A stretch of DNA of 64,000 nucleotides from Paracoccaceae bacterium (GTDB taxonomy: Bacteria > Pseudomonadota > Alphaproteobacteria > Rhodobacterales > Rhodobacteraceae), in assembly GCA_016744015.1 (NCBI GenBank), contig JADGFD010000014.1, positions 1 through 64,000 on the forward strand. Reading direction: 5' to 3'. Below the pieces are notes generated by a model. The model did not search any database. It was not told where the DNA came from and saw only the letters and a program-made list of their open reading frames with translations. Shown here in pieces: positions 26,662-36,072 of the stretch. Numbering within the stretch: the stretch's first letter is position 1; each line of letters opens with the position of its first letter. The translations under genes were made by a program, and so were the position numbers.

Positions 26662-26711
26662 CATTTTTTAGCAAGCAAAAAAACGCCTGCCGCTGGCCGT
26701 GGCCTCGGCTT
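26662..26711 (+). repeat. Dispersed intergenic hairpin repeat, diverged copy 2
   Basis: CATTTTTTAGC and AAGCAAAAAAACG replace the two hairpin arms of copy 1. They are followed by CCTGCCGCTGGCC and GTGGCCTCGGC, the same order of boxes as at 12611-12660. The central loop is shortened. It lies in the 253-nt spacer before cbiD. Confidence 0.45.
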
Positions 26712-26779
26712 CGCCTCGGTGGGCGCAACTGCGGGCCATACTTGCCAAATGAAGTCCGAGCCTTTACCCCTGAAAGGAT

Positions 26780-27823
26780 ATGAGAGGGCGTGAGAAACCA
26801 AAAGAGTTAAGGCGGGGTTGGACGACGGGCGCATGCGCGGCCGCGGCGGCGAAAAGCGCGTGTTCGGCTTTAACGGGGAAGGGTTTTTTAGACCCGTCTG
26901 AAATAGTGTTGCCTCGGGGTGAGACACCACTATTTGAGATTGCGCATTGTGAACAAGGCGAGGGCTGGGCAAAGGCTTGCATCATAAAAGACGCAGGGGA
27001 CGACCCTGATGTGACTCATGGCGCGTTGATTTGTGCCAAGGTTTCTCATGGCAAAAACGGCTTGCGGTTTTTGGCGGGTGAGGGGGTTGGCATTGTTACC
27101 AAGCCGGGCCTGCCGATAGCGGTGGGGGAACCCGCGATCAACCCTGTGCCACGGCTAATGATTGATGCGGCGATAGCGGATGTGCTGGATGGACGGCCGC
27201 CAAATTTTGATATTGAAATTTCGGTGAACGGCGGCGAAGCGCTGGCGGCTAAAACATGGAACCCGCGGCTGGGGATTGTCGGTGGGCTGTCTATTTTAGG
27301 GACTACAGGCATTGTGCGGCCTTTTTCCTGTGCGGCATGGATTGCTTCTATTCATCGTGGGGTGGATGTGGCGCGCGCCTTGGGCCGCTCCCACTTGATT
27401 GCAGCAACGGGGGCAACTTCGGAAACAGCAGTTCGCGGCCTTTATGGGCTGCCAGAGGCAGACTGCCTTGATATGGGGGATTTTGTGGGTGGAACGCTGA
27501 AATACCTACGCCGCCATCCGGTAGAACGACTGACAATTGCGGGCGGCATTGGCAAGCTCAGCAAATTGGCGCAGGGGGCAATGGACTTGCATTCAGGGCG
27601 CTCTCAAGTGGACTTTGCGGCACTCGCCAAGATGGCGGGCGTTGACGCTGTTGCGGGCGCAAACACGGCGCTGGAAGCTTTTGAAATGGTGGGTACGCCA
27701 CTGGCGGAGGCCGTGGCCCAGGGCGCGAAGGTGCAGGCAGAAGCGGTGGTGCGGGGCACCGTGGCCCTTGAGGTGATTGTGGTGGATCGCGCGGGGGCTG
27801 TTTTGGCACAGACAGGGTTTTGA
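26780..27823 (+). CDS. cbiD: Cobalt-precorrin-5B (C1)-methyltransferase CbiD
   Basis: This 347-residue protein begins with ELRRGWTTGACAAAAAKSA, the CbiD signature. It also has DPDVTHGALICAKV and, in the middle, GIVGGLSILGTTGIVRPFS. It transfers a methyl group to C1 of the corrin ring in cobalamin synthesis. An AAAGGA ribosome site sits before the ATG. It overlaps the precorrin-6A reductase gene by 4 nt. I looked for a cobalamin riboswitch in the leader and did not find a convincing core. Confidence 0.9.
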   Translation: MRGREKPKELRRGWTTGACAAAAAKSACSALTGKGFLDPSEIVLPRGETPLFEIAHCEQGEGWAKACIIKDAGDDPDVTHGALICAKVSHGKNGLRFLAGEGVGIVTKPGLPIAVGEPAINPVPRLMIDAAIADVLDGRPPNFDIEISVNGGEALAAKTWNPRLGIVGGLSILGTTGIVRPFSCAAWIASIHRGVDVARALGRSHLIAATGATSETAVRGLYGLPEADCLDMGDFVGGTLKYLRRHPVERLTIAGGIGKLSKLAQGAMDLHSGRSQVDFAALAKMAGVDAVAGANTALEAFEMVGTPLAEAVAQGAKVQAEAVVRGTVALEVIVVDRAGAVLAQTGF

Positions 27824-28527
27824 CGGTATTGGTGTTGGGGGGCACGGCGGAGGCGCGCGCGCTGGCAACCGCACTGGGGGCGGTGGCCGAGCTTTCGCTT
27901 GCGGGGGTAACGCAAAAGCCGCTGGCGCAGGCACATAGGGTTGGTGGGTTTGGCGGGGTAAAAGGCCTAACGGATTATCTCGGTGCGAAAGGTTTTACTA
28001 GCGTTATTGATGCTACACATCCATTTGCAGCGCAGATGAGCCGAAATGCCTATGAGGCAACACTATCCTTGGGTTTGCCATTGCTTCGCCTTGAGCGTCC
28101 CCCGTGGGCAAGCGAGGCTGCGTGGCAGAAGGTGCCGGATATGCTGCGCGCGGCCAAGGCTGTTCCTACGGGTGCGCGGGTGTTTTTAAGCATAGGGAGC
28201 CAGTCGCTTGAGCCGTTTTTGCAGCGCGATGATATATGGTGCCTTACCCGCAGCATTGAACCACCGGTGCAAGTGCCACCCCGTGGGGATGTGCTGTTGC
28301 AACGGCCACCGTTCGCTTTGGCACAAGAGCAGGCCCTTATGCGAAAGCATAGTATTAGCCATTTGGTGTGCAAAAATGCCGGCGGAGTCGCGACGATTGC
28401 TAAAATCAAAGCGGCGGAGGTGCTCGGGATTCAGGTCATCATGGTGAAAAGGCCGCGCTTGCCTGCGGTTTTAACGGTTGAAACTGTGGCGGAAGCGGTT
28501 AAGTGGGTAGAAAAGCTAGGGGAATAA
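27820..28527 (+). CDS. cobK: Precorrin-6A reductase CobK/CbiJ
   Basis: This 235-residue Rossmann-type reductase starts TVLVLGGTAEARALATAL and has the conserved VIDATHPFAAQMSRNA motif at about 68-83 and HLVCKNAGGVATIAKI near residue 184. It reduces the corrin macrocycle of precorrin-6A with NAD(P)H. The start is TTG inside the cbiD stop (TTGA), so translation is coupled. The next gene begins 1 nt after its stop. Confidence 0.88.
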   Translation: MTVLVLGGTAEARALATALGAVAELSLAGVTQKPLAQAHRVGGFGGVKGLTDYLGAKGFTSVIDATHPFAAQMSRNAYEATLSLGLPLLRLERPPWASEAAWQKVPDMLRAAKAVPTGARVFLSIGSQSLEPFLQRDDIWCLTRSIEPPVQVPPRGDVLLQRPPFALAQEQALMRKHSISHLVCKNAGGVATIAKIKAAEVLGIQVIMVKRPRLPAVLTVETVAEAVKWVEKLGE

Positions 28528-28528
28528 A

Positions 28529-28885
28529 ATGACCGTTATAACTGTATGTGATACTTGCAACTTTTCGTCTGACCAGAAGCTGCTCGACGGAAAATCCGGC
28601 GGCGAAATGCTGGCGGAGCATGTGGAGGCGCTGGCCTTTGAGGGGGTAACCGTGCGGCGACAATCTTGCCTGATGGGCTGTGATCGGCATTGCAATATTG
28701 CGATTCAGGCGGAGGGAAAGCTTTCCTATGTGATGGGGAAGTTTGCGCCGGATGCGGAGGCGGCGCAGGCGATCGTGGATTATGCCAAGGCTTATGGTGA
28801 GTCTGATAGTGGGCAGGTGCCTTATAAGCAGTGGCCGCAGGGGGTTAAGGGGCATTTTGTGGCCCGCATTCCGCCGCTGGGCTAG
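28529..28885 (+). CDS. DUF1636 cysteine-motif protein of the cobalamin cluster
   Basis: This 118-residue protein has CDTCNF at residues 7-12 and CLMGCDRHCNIAIQ at about 47-60. This thioredoxin-like [2Fe-2S] ferredoxin arrangement is typical of DUF1636. The family is usually found beside cobalamin genes in Rhodobacteraceae, so a role as electron donor or metal carrier for corrin reactions is likely but unproven. It is the last gene of the three-gene cob cluster; repeat copy 3 follows. Confidence 0.75.
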   Translation: MTVITVCDTCNFSSDQKLLDGKSGGEMLAEHVEALAFEGVTVRRQSCLMGCDRHCNIAIQAEGKLSYVMGKFAPDAEAAQAIVDYAKAYGESDSGQVPYKQWPQGVKGHFVARIPPLG

Positions 28886-29058
28886 CCTGCCCTCACTCGG
28901 GGACGACAAGCGCCCCCTCGCGGCGGGCATTAGAGGTGCTTGTGGCGGGGTTGCGGTTAGCAAAACGGCGCTGCGCTTGCGAGTTATTTCGGTTTGAGTA
29001 TTTTTGGAAGAATGAAGCCTATTGGGCTGTGGCAACAGAAGAGTGCGGACGCCGAGCG

Positions 29059-29108
29059 CAGCGAGGCCATGGCGCCGCAGGCCATTTTTGTCGGCCTCGG
29101 CAAAAATG
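29059..29108 (-). repeat. Dispersed intergenic hairpin repeat, copy 3
   Basis: Read on the minus strand, CATTTTTG, CCGAGGCCGA and CAAAAATG (29108-29083) are followed by GCCTGCGGCGCC and a GGCCTCGC box. The hairpin differs from copy 1 only in two loop bases. It lies in the 276-nt gap between the cob cluster and rnr, which otherwise holds no gene I can see. Confidence 0.6.
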
Positions 29109-29161
29109 CCACCGTGCCCGCAACGGGTTGCTCCGCTTGATATTCCGCGCTATGCAGCCCC

Positions 29162-31387
29162 ATGAAACATTTCCCCTCCAAAGCCGCTATTCTTGAATGG
29201 ATCAAGGATAACCCCTCTCAAACCGGTAAGCGCGATATCGCGCGAGCGTTTGGCATAAAGGGGCAGGCGCGGATTGAGCTGAAGCGGATATTGCGGGAGC
29301 TGTCGGCGGAGGGACATCTGACTAAAGACCGCAAGAAATTCAAAGATAAAAACAGCCTGGCGCCAGTGGAGCTGCTGCACGTTGTGGCGCAGGATTCTGA
29401 CGGAGATCTGTTGGCCGAGCCGCTGAACTGGAAGGGTGATGGCTCTGCGCCGCGCTTGGTGTTTGTGGCCAAAAAAGATGACCCTGCACTGGCGGTTGGT
29501 GACCGGATATTGTGCCGGATTGAGGCCAAAGCCAAAGAGGCGCGGCTGATCCGGCGCATTGGTCGCGGGGCGGAGAAGATTGTTGGCATTTACCGCGCAC
29601 AGGATTTTGGCGGGCGAATTATTCCGGTTGATAAAAAGTCGGACCGCGAGTGGCAGGTGGCCCCCGAGGGCCGCAATGGCGCACGAGATGGCGAACTGGT
29701 AGAGGCGGAAAACACAGGCGGGCGCACGCGGGGCTTGGGCCGGGCGCGGGTGATTGCGCGCATCGGAGACCCCTCGCAACCCAAAGCGATTTCGCTGATT
29801 GCTATTCATGAACACGGCATTCCCGACCACTTTCCGGAAGAGGTAGAAGCCGAGGCGGCCGTGGCTAAATCGGTTGAACTGGGCAAACGCGAAGACCTGC
29901 GCCACCTGCCGCTTTTCACCATCGACCCCGCCGATGCCCGTGACCGTGATGACGCGATTTGCGCCATGCCAGACCCAGAGGGCGGCGGCCATATTGTTTG
30001 GGTCGCCATTGCCGATGTGGCGCATTATGTGCGGCCCGGCTCAAAGCTGGATATCGAGGCGAAAAAGCGCGGGAATTCTACCTATTTTCCTGATCGCGTG
30101 GTGCCGATGCTGCCTGAAAAACTATCAGGAGACTTATGCTCGCTGCATGGTGGGGTGGAGCGGCCTTGCCTTGCCCTACGGGTGGTTTTGGACAAAAACG
30201 GTGCAAAAAAATCGCACCGTTTTACCCGTGGTTTGATGAAATCTCCAGCGGCGCTGAGCTACCACCAAGCGCAGGCCGCCATTGATGGCGCGCCGGATGG
30301 GGTGACGGAACCTATCTTAGACACCGCGCTCAAGCCGCTATGGGCGGCTTATGAAGCTGCCAAGATCGCGCGGGAAAAGCGCCAGCCATTGCACCTTGAT
30401 CTGCCAGAGCGGCAGATTGTGCTTTCTGAGGACGGCAAGGTAACTTCGGTGGCGTTCCGAGACCGGTTTGACGCCCATAAGCTGGTAGAAGAATTTATGA
30501 TTCTGGCCAATGTGTGCGCGGCAGAAACGCTGGAAAATGCCAAGGCAGATTTTATCTATCGCGTGCACGAGGAGCCAAACCCCGACAAGATGGAGGCGCT
30601 GCACGAGACCGTGCAATCGGTGGGAATGGTGCTGGCCAAAGGGCAGCGGCTTGAAACCAATCAGCTAAACAAGCTTTTGGACCAAGCAGCCGGGGGTGAA
30701 CACGCCGAGCTAATCAATATGATCGTGCTGCGCTCGATGACCCAAGCTTATTACGGCCCGCAAAACATGGGGCATTTCGGGCTGCACTTGCAGCGCTATG
30801 CGCATTTTACCTCGCCTATTCGCCGCTATGCTGACCTTATCGTGCATCGCGCCCTTATCAAGGCTCATGGATGGGGTGATGACGGGATGACACCCGCCGA
30901 GGCCGAAAACCTTGAGGCCACCGCCGAGCACATTAGCCAGACCGAGCGCCGCAGCATGCTGGCCGAGCGCGACACGACTGACCGCTATCTTTCCGCTTTT
31001 CTGTCAGAAGAAGTCGGCAGCGCTTTTGCTGGTGTGGTTTCCGGCGTGGCACGGTTTGGTATTTTTGTGAAGCTGGATGATACAGGGGCTGATGGGCTTA
31101 TTCCGGTCTCTCGCCTTGGTCATGAGTATTTTAATTATGATGACGATAGCCGCACGCTTACGGGCGAGCATTCAGGCCGCGTTTTGCGCGCAGGGCTGCG
31201 TGCCAAGGTGAAGCTGGAGGAAGCCGACCCGCTGACCGGCGGGCTGCTTTTTGAGCTGCTGGAGGTGGATGGCAAAGCCCTGCCCTCCAGTCGCAAAGGC
31301 AAAAGGCGGGGTGGCGCGCCCAAGGGCAAGGCACGCGGCAAGATCAAACATCGGAAGTTTAAAGGCAAAGCCAAGCGCACGCTTTAG
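29162..31387 (+). CDS. rnr: Ribonuclease R
   Basis: This 741-residue 3'-5' exoribonuclease of the RNB family has an N-terminal winged-helix/cold-shock part and the catalytic IDPADARDRDDAI motif at 254-266 with its Mg-binding aspartates. Its RNB core contains YAHFTSPIRRYADLIVHRAL, an S1 RNA-binding domain covers about residues 620-705, and the tail is basic (RKGKRRGGAPKGKARGKIKH). It degrades structured RNA and acts in rRNA quality control. The end overlaps the convergent ABC transporter gene by 4 nt. Confidence 0.93.
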   Translation: MKHFPSKAAILEWIKDNPSQTGKRDIARAFGIKGQARIELKRILRELSAEGHLTKDRKKFKDKNSLAPVELLHVVAQDSDGDLLAEPLNWKGDGSAPRLVFVAKKDDPALAVGDRILCRIEAKAKEARLIRRIGRGAEKIVGIYRAQDFGGRIIPVDKKSDREWQVAPEGRNGARDGELVEAENTGGRTRGLGRARVIARIGDPSQPKAISLIAIHEHGIPDHFPEEVEAEAAVAKSVELGKREDLRHLPLFTIDPADARDRDDAICAMPDPEGGGHIVWVAIADVAHYVRPGSKLDIEAKKRGNSTYFPDRVVPMLPEKLSGDLCSLHGGVERPCLALRVVLDKNGAKKSHRFTRGLMKSPAALSYHQAQAAIDGAPDGVTEPILDTALKPLWAAYEAAKIAREKRQPLHLDLPERQIVLSEDGKVTSVAFRDRFDAHKLVEEFMILANVCAAETLENAKADFIYRVHEEPNPDKMEALHETVQSVGMVLAKGQRLETNQLNKLLDQAAGGEHAELINMIVLRSMTQAYYGPQNMGHFGLHLQRYAHFTSPIRRYADLIVHRALIKAHGWGDDGMTPAEAENLEATAEHISQTERRSMLAERDTTDRYLSAFLSEEVGSAFAGVVSGVARFGIFVKLDDTGADGLIPVSRLGHEYFNYDDDSRTLTGEHSGRVLRAGLRAKVKLEEADPLTGGLLFELLEVDGKALPSSRKGKRRGGAPKGKARGKIKHRKFKGKAKRTL

Positions 31388-33216
31388 CTTTCTGTGCCAA
31401 TAAACCCACCCGATTGCCGGTTCCAGAACCCTGCATAAAGCCCGTTTTTGGCCAGCAGCTCGGAATGTGTGCCCTGCTCAGCCACCTGCCCCGCATCCAG
31501 CACCACAATCCGGTCCATCTGGGCAATGGTGGAAAGGCGATGCGCAATTGCGATTACGGTTTTGCCTTCCATCACGCCGTAAAGCGTCTCTTGAATGGCG
31601 GCCTCCACTTCTGAATCCAAGGCGCTTGTGGCTTCGTCCAACACCAGTATCGGCGCGTCTTTCAGAATAACCCGTGCAATCGCGATCCGCTGCCGTTGCC
31701 CGCCCGAAAGCTTAACGCCGCGCTCGCCTACCTGTGCTTCATAGCCGTGGTTGCCATGCGGGTCTTGCAGATCAGCAATAAAGCCGTCGGCTTCGGCCCG
31801 CTTGGCCGCCAGCATCATTTCAGCCTCGGTTGCCTCCGGCTTGCCATACATAATATTGGCCCGCACCGAGCGGTGCAGCAGGCTGCTATCTTGCGTGACC
31901 ATGCCAATGTGGCGACGCAGGCTGTCTTGGGTCACATCGCTCACCGATTGCCCGTCGATCAGGATTTTTCCACCTTCAGCATCGCGAAACCGCAGCAACA
32001 GGTTCACAAGGCTGGATTTGCCCGAGCCAGAGCGGCCGACCAGCCCGACCTTTTCCCCGGGGTGAATGGTGAGGTTGACGTTGTCCAAGCCGCCAGCACC
32101 CTTGCCATAGTGGTGGGTTAGGCCCTCCAGCCGAATCTCTCCCTCTGCAAGGGTCAGCGCGGGCGCGTTTGGCGCGTCTTTTACCGAGTGTGGCACCGAG
32201 ATGCTTTGCAGCCCCTCGCGCATGACCCCCGCATGCTCAAACAACCTAACGGTGACCCACATGATCCACCCCGTCATGCCATTGAGCCGGATAGTGAGGG
32301 CAGCGGCGGCGGCCACTTCGCCCACAGAAACAATGTTGAGTGTCCACAACCAAATGGCGGGGCCAATCACCCCGATCATTAAAAAACCGTTCAGCGCCGC
32401 GAGGCTAAAGGTGAGTCGGGTCATCAAGCGCAGGAAGCGTTGAAAGCGCAAACGATGGCGCTTCATAGCCGAAAGCGCATATTGCTCTTCTCGCTTGCCA
32501 TGGGCAAACAGCTTAACGGATTCAATGTTGGCATAGGCGTCCACAATGCGGCCCGTGACCAGTGATTTGGTCTCGGACATGCGCTCGGAGGCCCATGCTA
32601 CACGGGTGGCAACGCGCTTCACAAACCAGATGTAAACTAGCAGCCAAACCGCCATGGGAGCGGCAAGGCGGATGTCAATCGTCATCAAAACCAAGATCGC
32701 GCCGAGCACATAAGTGGTGGCATACCAAATGCCCTCCAGCGCCATATAGGCGCTGTCCTCCATCGCAGGGCCCATCTGCATTACGCGGTTCGCGAGCCGG
32801 CCCGCAAAGTCATTCTGGAAGAACTCACTGGACTGCCCAAGCAGGTGCTTGTGCGCCCGCCAACGAGCTTGCTCCTGCATGTTTCCGGCCAAAGTCTGCT
32901 CTAAAAACAAATGGTTAGATGTAATGACGATTGGGCGTAGCAAGAGAATGAATAGCCCCGCAAGGAGCAGCTCAACCCCGTGCTCGGCCCACATATTCTC
33001 AGCGCCTGCACCGTTCATCAGGTCAATGATACGACCAGAATAAAAGATCAAGCCGCTTTCCATCAAGGCCGTCAGCACACCGAGAAAAGCCATCAGCGGC
33101 AGCCATTTTTTGAAGGGCACAAGCTGGGATTTAATATAGGGCCAAAGGGTGGCCGAGGGCGTGCCCTCGGGGTAAGCGGCAAATGGATTGACCAGATTTT
33201 CGAATTTTTTAAACAT
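31384..33216 (-). CDS. ABC exporter, fused permease and ATPase (MsbA/LmrA type)
   Basis: This 610-residue half-transporter has six N-terminal membrane helices (ABC_membrane domain) and a C-terminal nucleotide-binding domain. The latter shows Walker A GRSGSGKSSLVN, signature KLSGGQRQRIAIARV, Walker B ILVLDEATSALDSE and the H-loop AIAHRLS. It probably works as a homodimer exporting lipid or drug-like compounds. A 63-codon gene overlaps its start by 8 nt. MsbA identity is not certain because alphaproteobacteria carry many paralogues. Confidence 0.85.
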   Translation of the reverse strand: MFKKFENLVNPFAAYPEGTPSATLWPYIKSQLVPFKKWLPLMAFLGVLTALMESGLIFYSGRIIDLMNGAGAENMWAEHGVELLLAGLFILLLRPIVITSNHLFLEQTLAGNMQEQARWRAHKHLLGQSSEFFQNDFAGRLANRVMQMGPAMEDSAYMALEGIWYATTYVLGAILVLMTIDIRLAAPMAVWLLVYIWFVKRVATRVAWASERMSETKSLVTGRIVDAYANIESVKLFAHGKREEQYALSAMKRHRLRFQRFLRLMTRLTFSLAALNGFLMIGVIGPAIWLWTLNIVSVGEVAAAAALTIRLNGMTGWIMWVTVRLFEHAGVMREGLQSISVPHSVKDAPNAPALTLAEGEIRLEGLTHHYGKGAGGLDNVNLTIHPGEKVGLVGRSGSGKSSLVNLLLRFRDAEGGKILIDGQSVSDVTQDSLRRHIGMVTQDSSLLHRSVRANIMYGKPEATEAEMMLAAKRAEADGFIADLQDPHGNHGYEAQVGERGVKLSGGQRQRIAIARVILKDAPILVLDEATSALDSEVEAAIQETLYGVMEGKTVIAIAHRLSTIAQMDRIVVLDAGQVAEQGTHSELLAKNGLYAGFWNRQSGGFIGTES

Positions 33217-33400
33217 GGTCAGCTCCGTTTAAGGGGATCAGCTTTAACTCCAACCGGAAGCCCGGCCAGATGGGCAAACGCCAGCGGCGCTTTGGGGTAA
33301 TTTCATAAATACGCGCGCCCATATCACGGGTTAACCAATCAGGCAGCGGCTCGGGTTTTGTAGTGTGGCGAGGGTCGCCAGCAAATTGTGGGGGTAACAT
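33209..33400 (-). CDS. Small conserved-looking protein upstream of the ABC exporter
   Basis: This 63-residue basic, proline- and tryptophan-rich protein contains LPDWLTRDMGARIYEITPKR. A near-perfect AAGGAGGG ribosome site lies 7 nt before the ATG at 33400. Its last 8 nt overlap the exporter start, implying translational coupling. The longer open frame that extends it upstream has no matching ribosome site and low-complexity content. I do not recognise a family. Upstream, 33401-33635 is a 235-nt promoter gap with no other gene. Confidence 0.6.
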   Translation of the reverse strand: MLPPQFAGDPRHTTKPEPLPDWLTRDMGARIYEITPKRRWRLPIWPGFRLELKLIPLNGADHV

Positions 33401-33635
33401 TGGAACGCCCTCCTTGGGGCAAATCGGAATATTGAAAATGAGGGGAGCGGGGCAGTGAGCCACGCAAAAGCAAAGGCTCAACAGATAGCTGAGAGGTACT
33501 TTGCTTGTATCATTTTCGTATTCCTTTCCAATGAACGGTCCGGCGCTTATACGGTGCCAAAATGCCGTGGTCAACCCTCGATTGCCAAAAAATTTTAGCA
33601 TGGCGCAATCGCCCCGGAAAAGCTAGGAAGGTTTC

Positions 33636-34535
33636 ATGGAAAAAATGGACGATATGACCCCGCAAAAAACCCGCGCCTCGGCGTGGTTTCGTGAGCTGCG
33701 CAACCAGATTTGTAGCGCCTTTGAAGCGCTGGAAGATGCGCAGGATGAAGGCCCCCACGCTACCCTGCCCGCTGGCCGCTTTGAGGTAAAACCCACCAAG
33801 CGTGACAATGGTGATGACACTGATGCCGGTGGCGGCGAGATGTCTGTTATGCGGAAGGGCCGCGTTTTTGAGAAAGTTGGCGTAAATATTTCCACCGTTT
33901 ACGGCACGCTTGGCGAGGCCGCCCAGCGCTCGATGACAGCTCGTAAAGGCATGAGTCGCATCGCGGAAAATCCGCAATTCTGGGCCGCTGGCATTTCATT
34001 GGTGGCGCATATGCGCTCCCCTAAAACCCCTGCCGTGCATATGAACACGCGGATGTTCTGGACCCCGTTTGGCTGGTGGTTTGGCGGTGGGGCCGACCTG
34101 AACCCGATGGTGGAAAACTCCGAGGATACGGCGTTTTTCCACGCCCGCCTGCGCGAGGCCTGTGATGCCCATAGCCCGAAATACTACCCGCGCTTCAAGG
34201 AATGGGCCGATGAATATTTCATGATCAAGCACTGGAACGAGCCTCGCGGTGTAGGTGGCATTTTTTATGATGACCTCAACACTGAAAACTGGGACGCCGA
34301 TTTTGCCTTCACCCAAGACGTGGGCCGCGCCTTCCTGAAAGCCTTTGTGCCACTCACGGAAAAACACATGTTCACCCCGTGGACAGAGGAAGACCGCGAG
34401 GTGCAGCTCATTAAGCGGGGCCGCTATGCTGAGTTTAACCTCGTATATGACCGTGGCACCCAGTTTGGCCTTCAAACGGGGCATAACCCCGAGGCGGTGC
34501 TGATGTCCCTCCCGCCGGAGTGCAAGTGGCCTTGA
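33636..34535 (+). CDS. hemF: Oxygen-dependent coproporphyrinogen III oxidase
   Basis: This 299-residue enzyme converts coproporphyrinogen III to protoporphyrinogen IX with O2. It contains the family blocks RKGRVFEKVGVNISTVYG, MNTRMFWTPFGWWFGGGADL, RGVGGIFYDDL and the ending RGTQFGLQTG..NPEAVLMSLPP. Length is normal. The GTG-started gene after it overlaps by 10 nt. It fits an aerobic lifestyle; no anaerobic hemN is in the window. Confidence 0.93.
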   Translation: MEKMDDMTPQKTRASAWFRELRNQICSAFEALEDAQDEGPHATLPAGRFEVKPTKRDNGDDTDAGGGEMSVMRKGRVFEKVGVNISTVYGTLGEAAQRSMTARKGMSRIAENPQFWAAGISLVAHMRSPKTPAVHMNTRMFWTPFGWWFGGGADLNPMVENSEDTAFFHARLREACDAHSPKYYPRFKEWADEYFMIKHWNEPRGVGGIFYDDLNTENWDADFAFTQDVGRAFLKAFVPLTEKHMFTPWTEEDREVQLIKRGRYAEFNLVYDRGTQFGLQTGHNPEAVLMSLPPECKWP

Positions 34536-35128
34536 GCCAGATCGCCATTATTGGATGGGGGTCGCTGATTTGGGATCTCGAAATCTTAACCCCGTATGTG
34601 GCGGGGAGCTGGCATATGCAGGCAGGGCCGCAGCTGCCGATGGAGTTTAGCCGCGTATCGCCCAAACGAAAACTTGGGCTGGCCGTGTGCCTAGACCCGC
34701 AAGCGGGCGTGCCGTGCCAAACCCATATCATCCGCTCGAAGCGCACGGATATTCATGATGCCATTCAGGATTTGCAGGCCCGAGAGCGGGCACCCGATGG
34801 CCGGATCGGCGCCTATCACGCAGATTTTCAGCATGGGCGAATGCCAAGCGTTGTGGCGCGGGTGCAGGAATGGTGTGAAACCATGGGCTGGAGCGGCGCT
34901 GTGTGGACAGACCTAGAGCCGAATTTTGAGGCCTATACCGCGCGTGGGTTTTCGGTGGATGAAGGCATTCGGTATTTGAAAACTTTGCATGGGGAAAGCC
35001 TTGAAGAGGCTTACAACTATATTCAAAACGCACCTGCTCAAACAGCCACGCCCCTTAGGGCCGCCCTGGCTAAAGATGCATGGTGGCAGGGCTTGGCATG
35101 GGGCAGTAAAGCTGACATAATTGCCTAA
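34526..35128 (+). CDS. Protein of unknown function with GWGSLIW motif
   Basis: This 200-residue cytoplasmic protein begins IAIIGWGSLIWDLEIL, a glycine-rich first strand similar to gamma-glutamylcyclotransferase-like folds, followed by FSRVSPKRKLGLAVCLDPQA. The rest is unassigned. I favour the GTG at 34526 because GGAG lies 6 nt before it; GTG 34520 and TTG 34532 are alternatives. It overlaps hemF and is 17 nt from the AEC transporter, so the three are probably one operon. Confidence 0.6.
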   Translation: MALSQIAIIGWGSLIWDLEILTPYVAGSWHMQAGPQLPMEFSRVSPKRKLGLAVCLDPQAGVPCQTHIIRSKRTDIHDAIQDLQARERAPDGRIGAYHADFQHGRMPSVVARVQEWCETMGWSGAVWTDLEPNFEAYTARGFSVDEGIRYLKTLHGESLEEAYNYIQNAPAQTATPLRAALAKDAWWQGLAWGSKADIIA

Positions 35129-35145
35129 ACCGCCGAGGACAAATT

Positions 35146-36072
35146 ATGCTGCCCGTGCTGCAAGCCACACTTCCCGTTTTTGCCATTATTGTGCTTGGGT
35201 TTGGCCTGCGCAAATCCGGTTTTGTTGCCGCAGAAAAATGGAGCGCAGTGGAAGACCTGTGCTTTTATGTGCTGTTTCCGGCCATCCTGGCCAAAACTAT
35301 GATCGAGGCGGATCTATCCAACATCAAGGCGGGGGCTTTTACGCTCACTCTGGTGGCCAGCCTCATTATAATTGGTGGCACGGTGCTGGCGCTCTGGCCG
35401 TTTTTGCGCGGGGCATTGGGCACCAAACCCGCACAATTTTCCACTATTTATCAAACCATTACCCGTTGGCACGGCTTCATTGCCCTCACCATTGTGCTTA
35501 ACCTCTACGGCCCTGACGGGGCGGCGTTGATCGCGATTATGTTTGCTATTATGGTGCCCATTTTGCAGGTTAGTAATATTGCTGTGCTAGCCGCGTTTTC
35601 CGATAAAAAGGCTGATCTGGGCCAGGTGGCGTTGACGGTTTTCAAAAACCCGCTGATCTGGGGCATCGGGCTGGGGCTTTTGATAAATGCGCTGGGCGTG
35701 CAACCTTGGCCCGCTGTGATGGACACACTTGACCTGTTGGGTCGCTCGGCATTGGGCATGTCTTTGCTGGCGCTGGGGGCGGGGCTAAGCCTGCAAGCGG
35801 CGCTGCGCCCTTCAAGAGAAATGCTGATCGGTATTTTTGGCAAGCTGCTTTTTACGCCGCTGGTAATGATGACGATGGCTTTTCTTTTTGGCGTATCTGG
35901 GCTGGAGCGCGATGTGCTGCTCATAGCCGCCGCCGTGCCCACTGCGATGAACGGCTTTGTGCTGGCCCGCAAAATGGGCGGAGATGCTGAGCTTTATGCC
36001 ACCATTTCAACGATGCAAACCGTGGTTTCCTTTGTCACTATCCCTATGCTTTTATGGCTGGTTTCAGGCTAG
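35146..36072 (+). CDS. AEC-family (auxin efflux carrier) transporter
   Basis: This 308-residue membrane protein has ten helices in two repeats. It has the family start PVFAIIVLGFGLRKSGFVAA, an LYGPDGAALIAIMFA segment, a central NPLIWGIGLGLLINALG, and a final AAVPTAMNGFVLARKMGGD. AEC proteins move small carboxylates such as malate or malonate, or other organic acids; substrate unknown. A GAGGA ribosome site precedes the ATG. The end overlaps the convergent secreted-protein gene by 4 nt. Confidence 0.8.
   Translation: MLPVLQATLPVFAIIVLGFGLRKSGFVAAEKWSAVEDLCFYVLFPAILAKTMIEADLSNIKAGAFTLTLVASLIIIGGTVLALWPFLRGALGTKPAQFSTIYQTITRWHGFIALTIVLNLYGPDGAALIAIMFAIMVPILQVSNIAVLAAFSDKKADLGQVALTVFKNPLIWGIGLGLLINALGVQPWPAVMDTLDLLGRSALGMSLLALGAGLSLQAALRPSREMLIGIFGKLLFTPLVMMTMAFLFGVSGLERDVLLIAAAVPTAMNGFVLARKMGGDAELYATISTMQTVVSFVTIPMLLWLVSG

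Noticed and set aside
26527-26779. Possible cobalamin riboswitch upstream of cbiD
   Set aside because: A fragment like GCGCAACTGCGGG recalls the conserved core, but the B12 box and the rest of the core are missing in order. A covariance-model search would decide.
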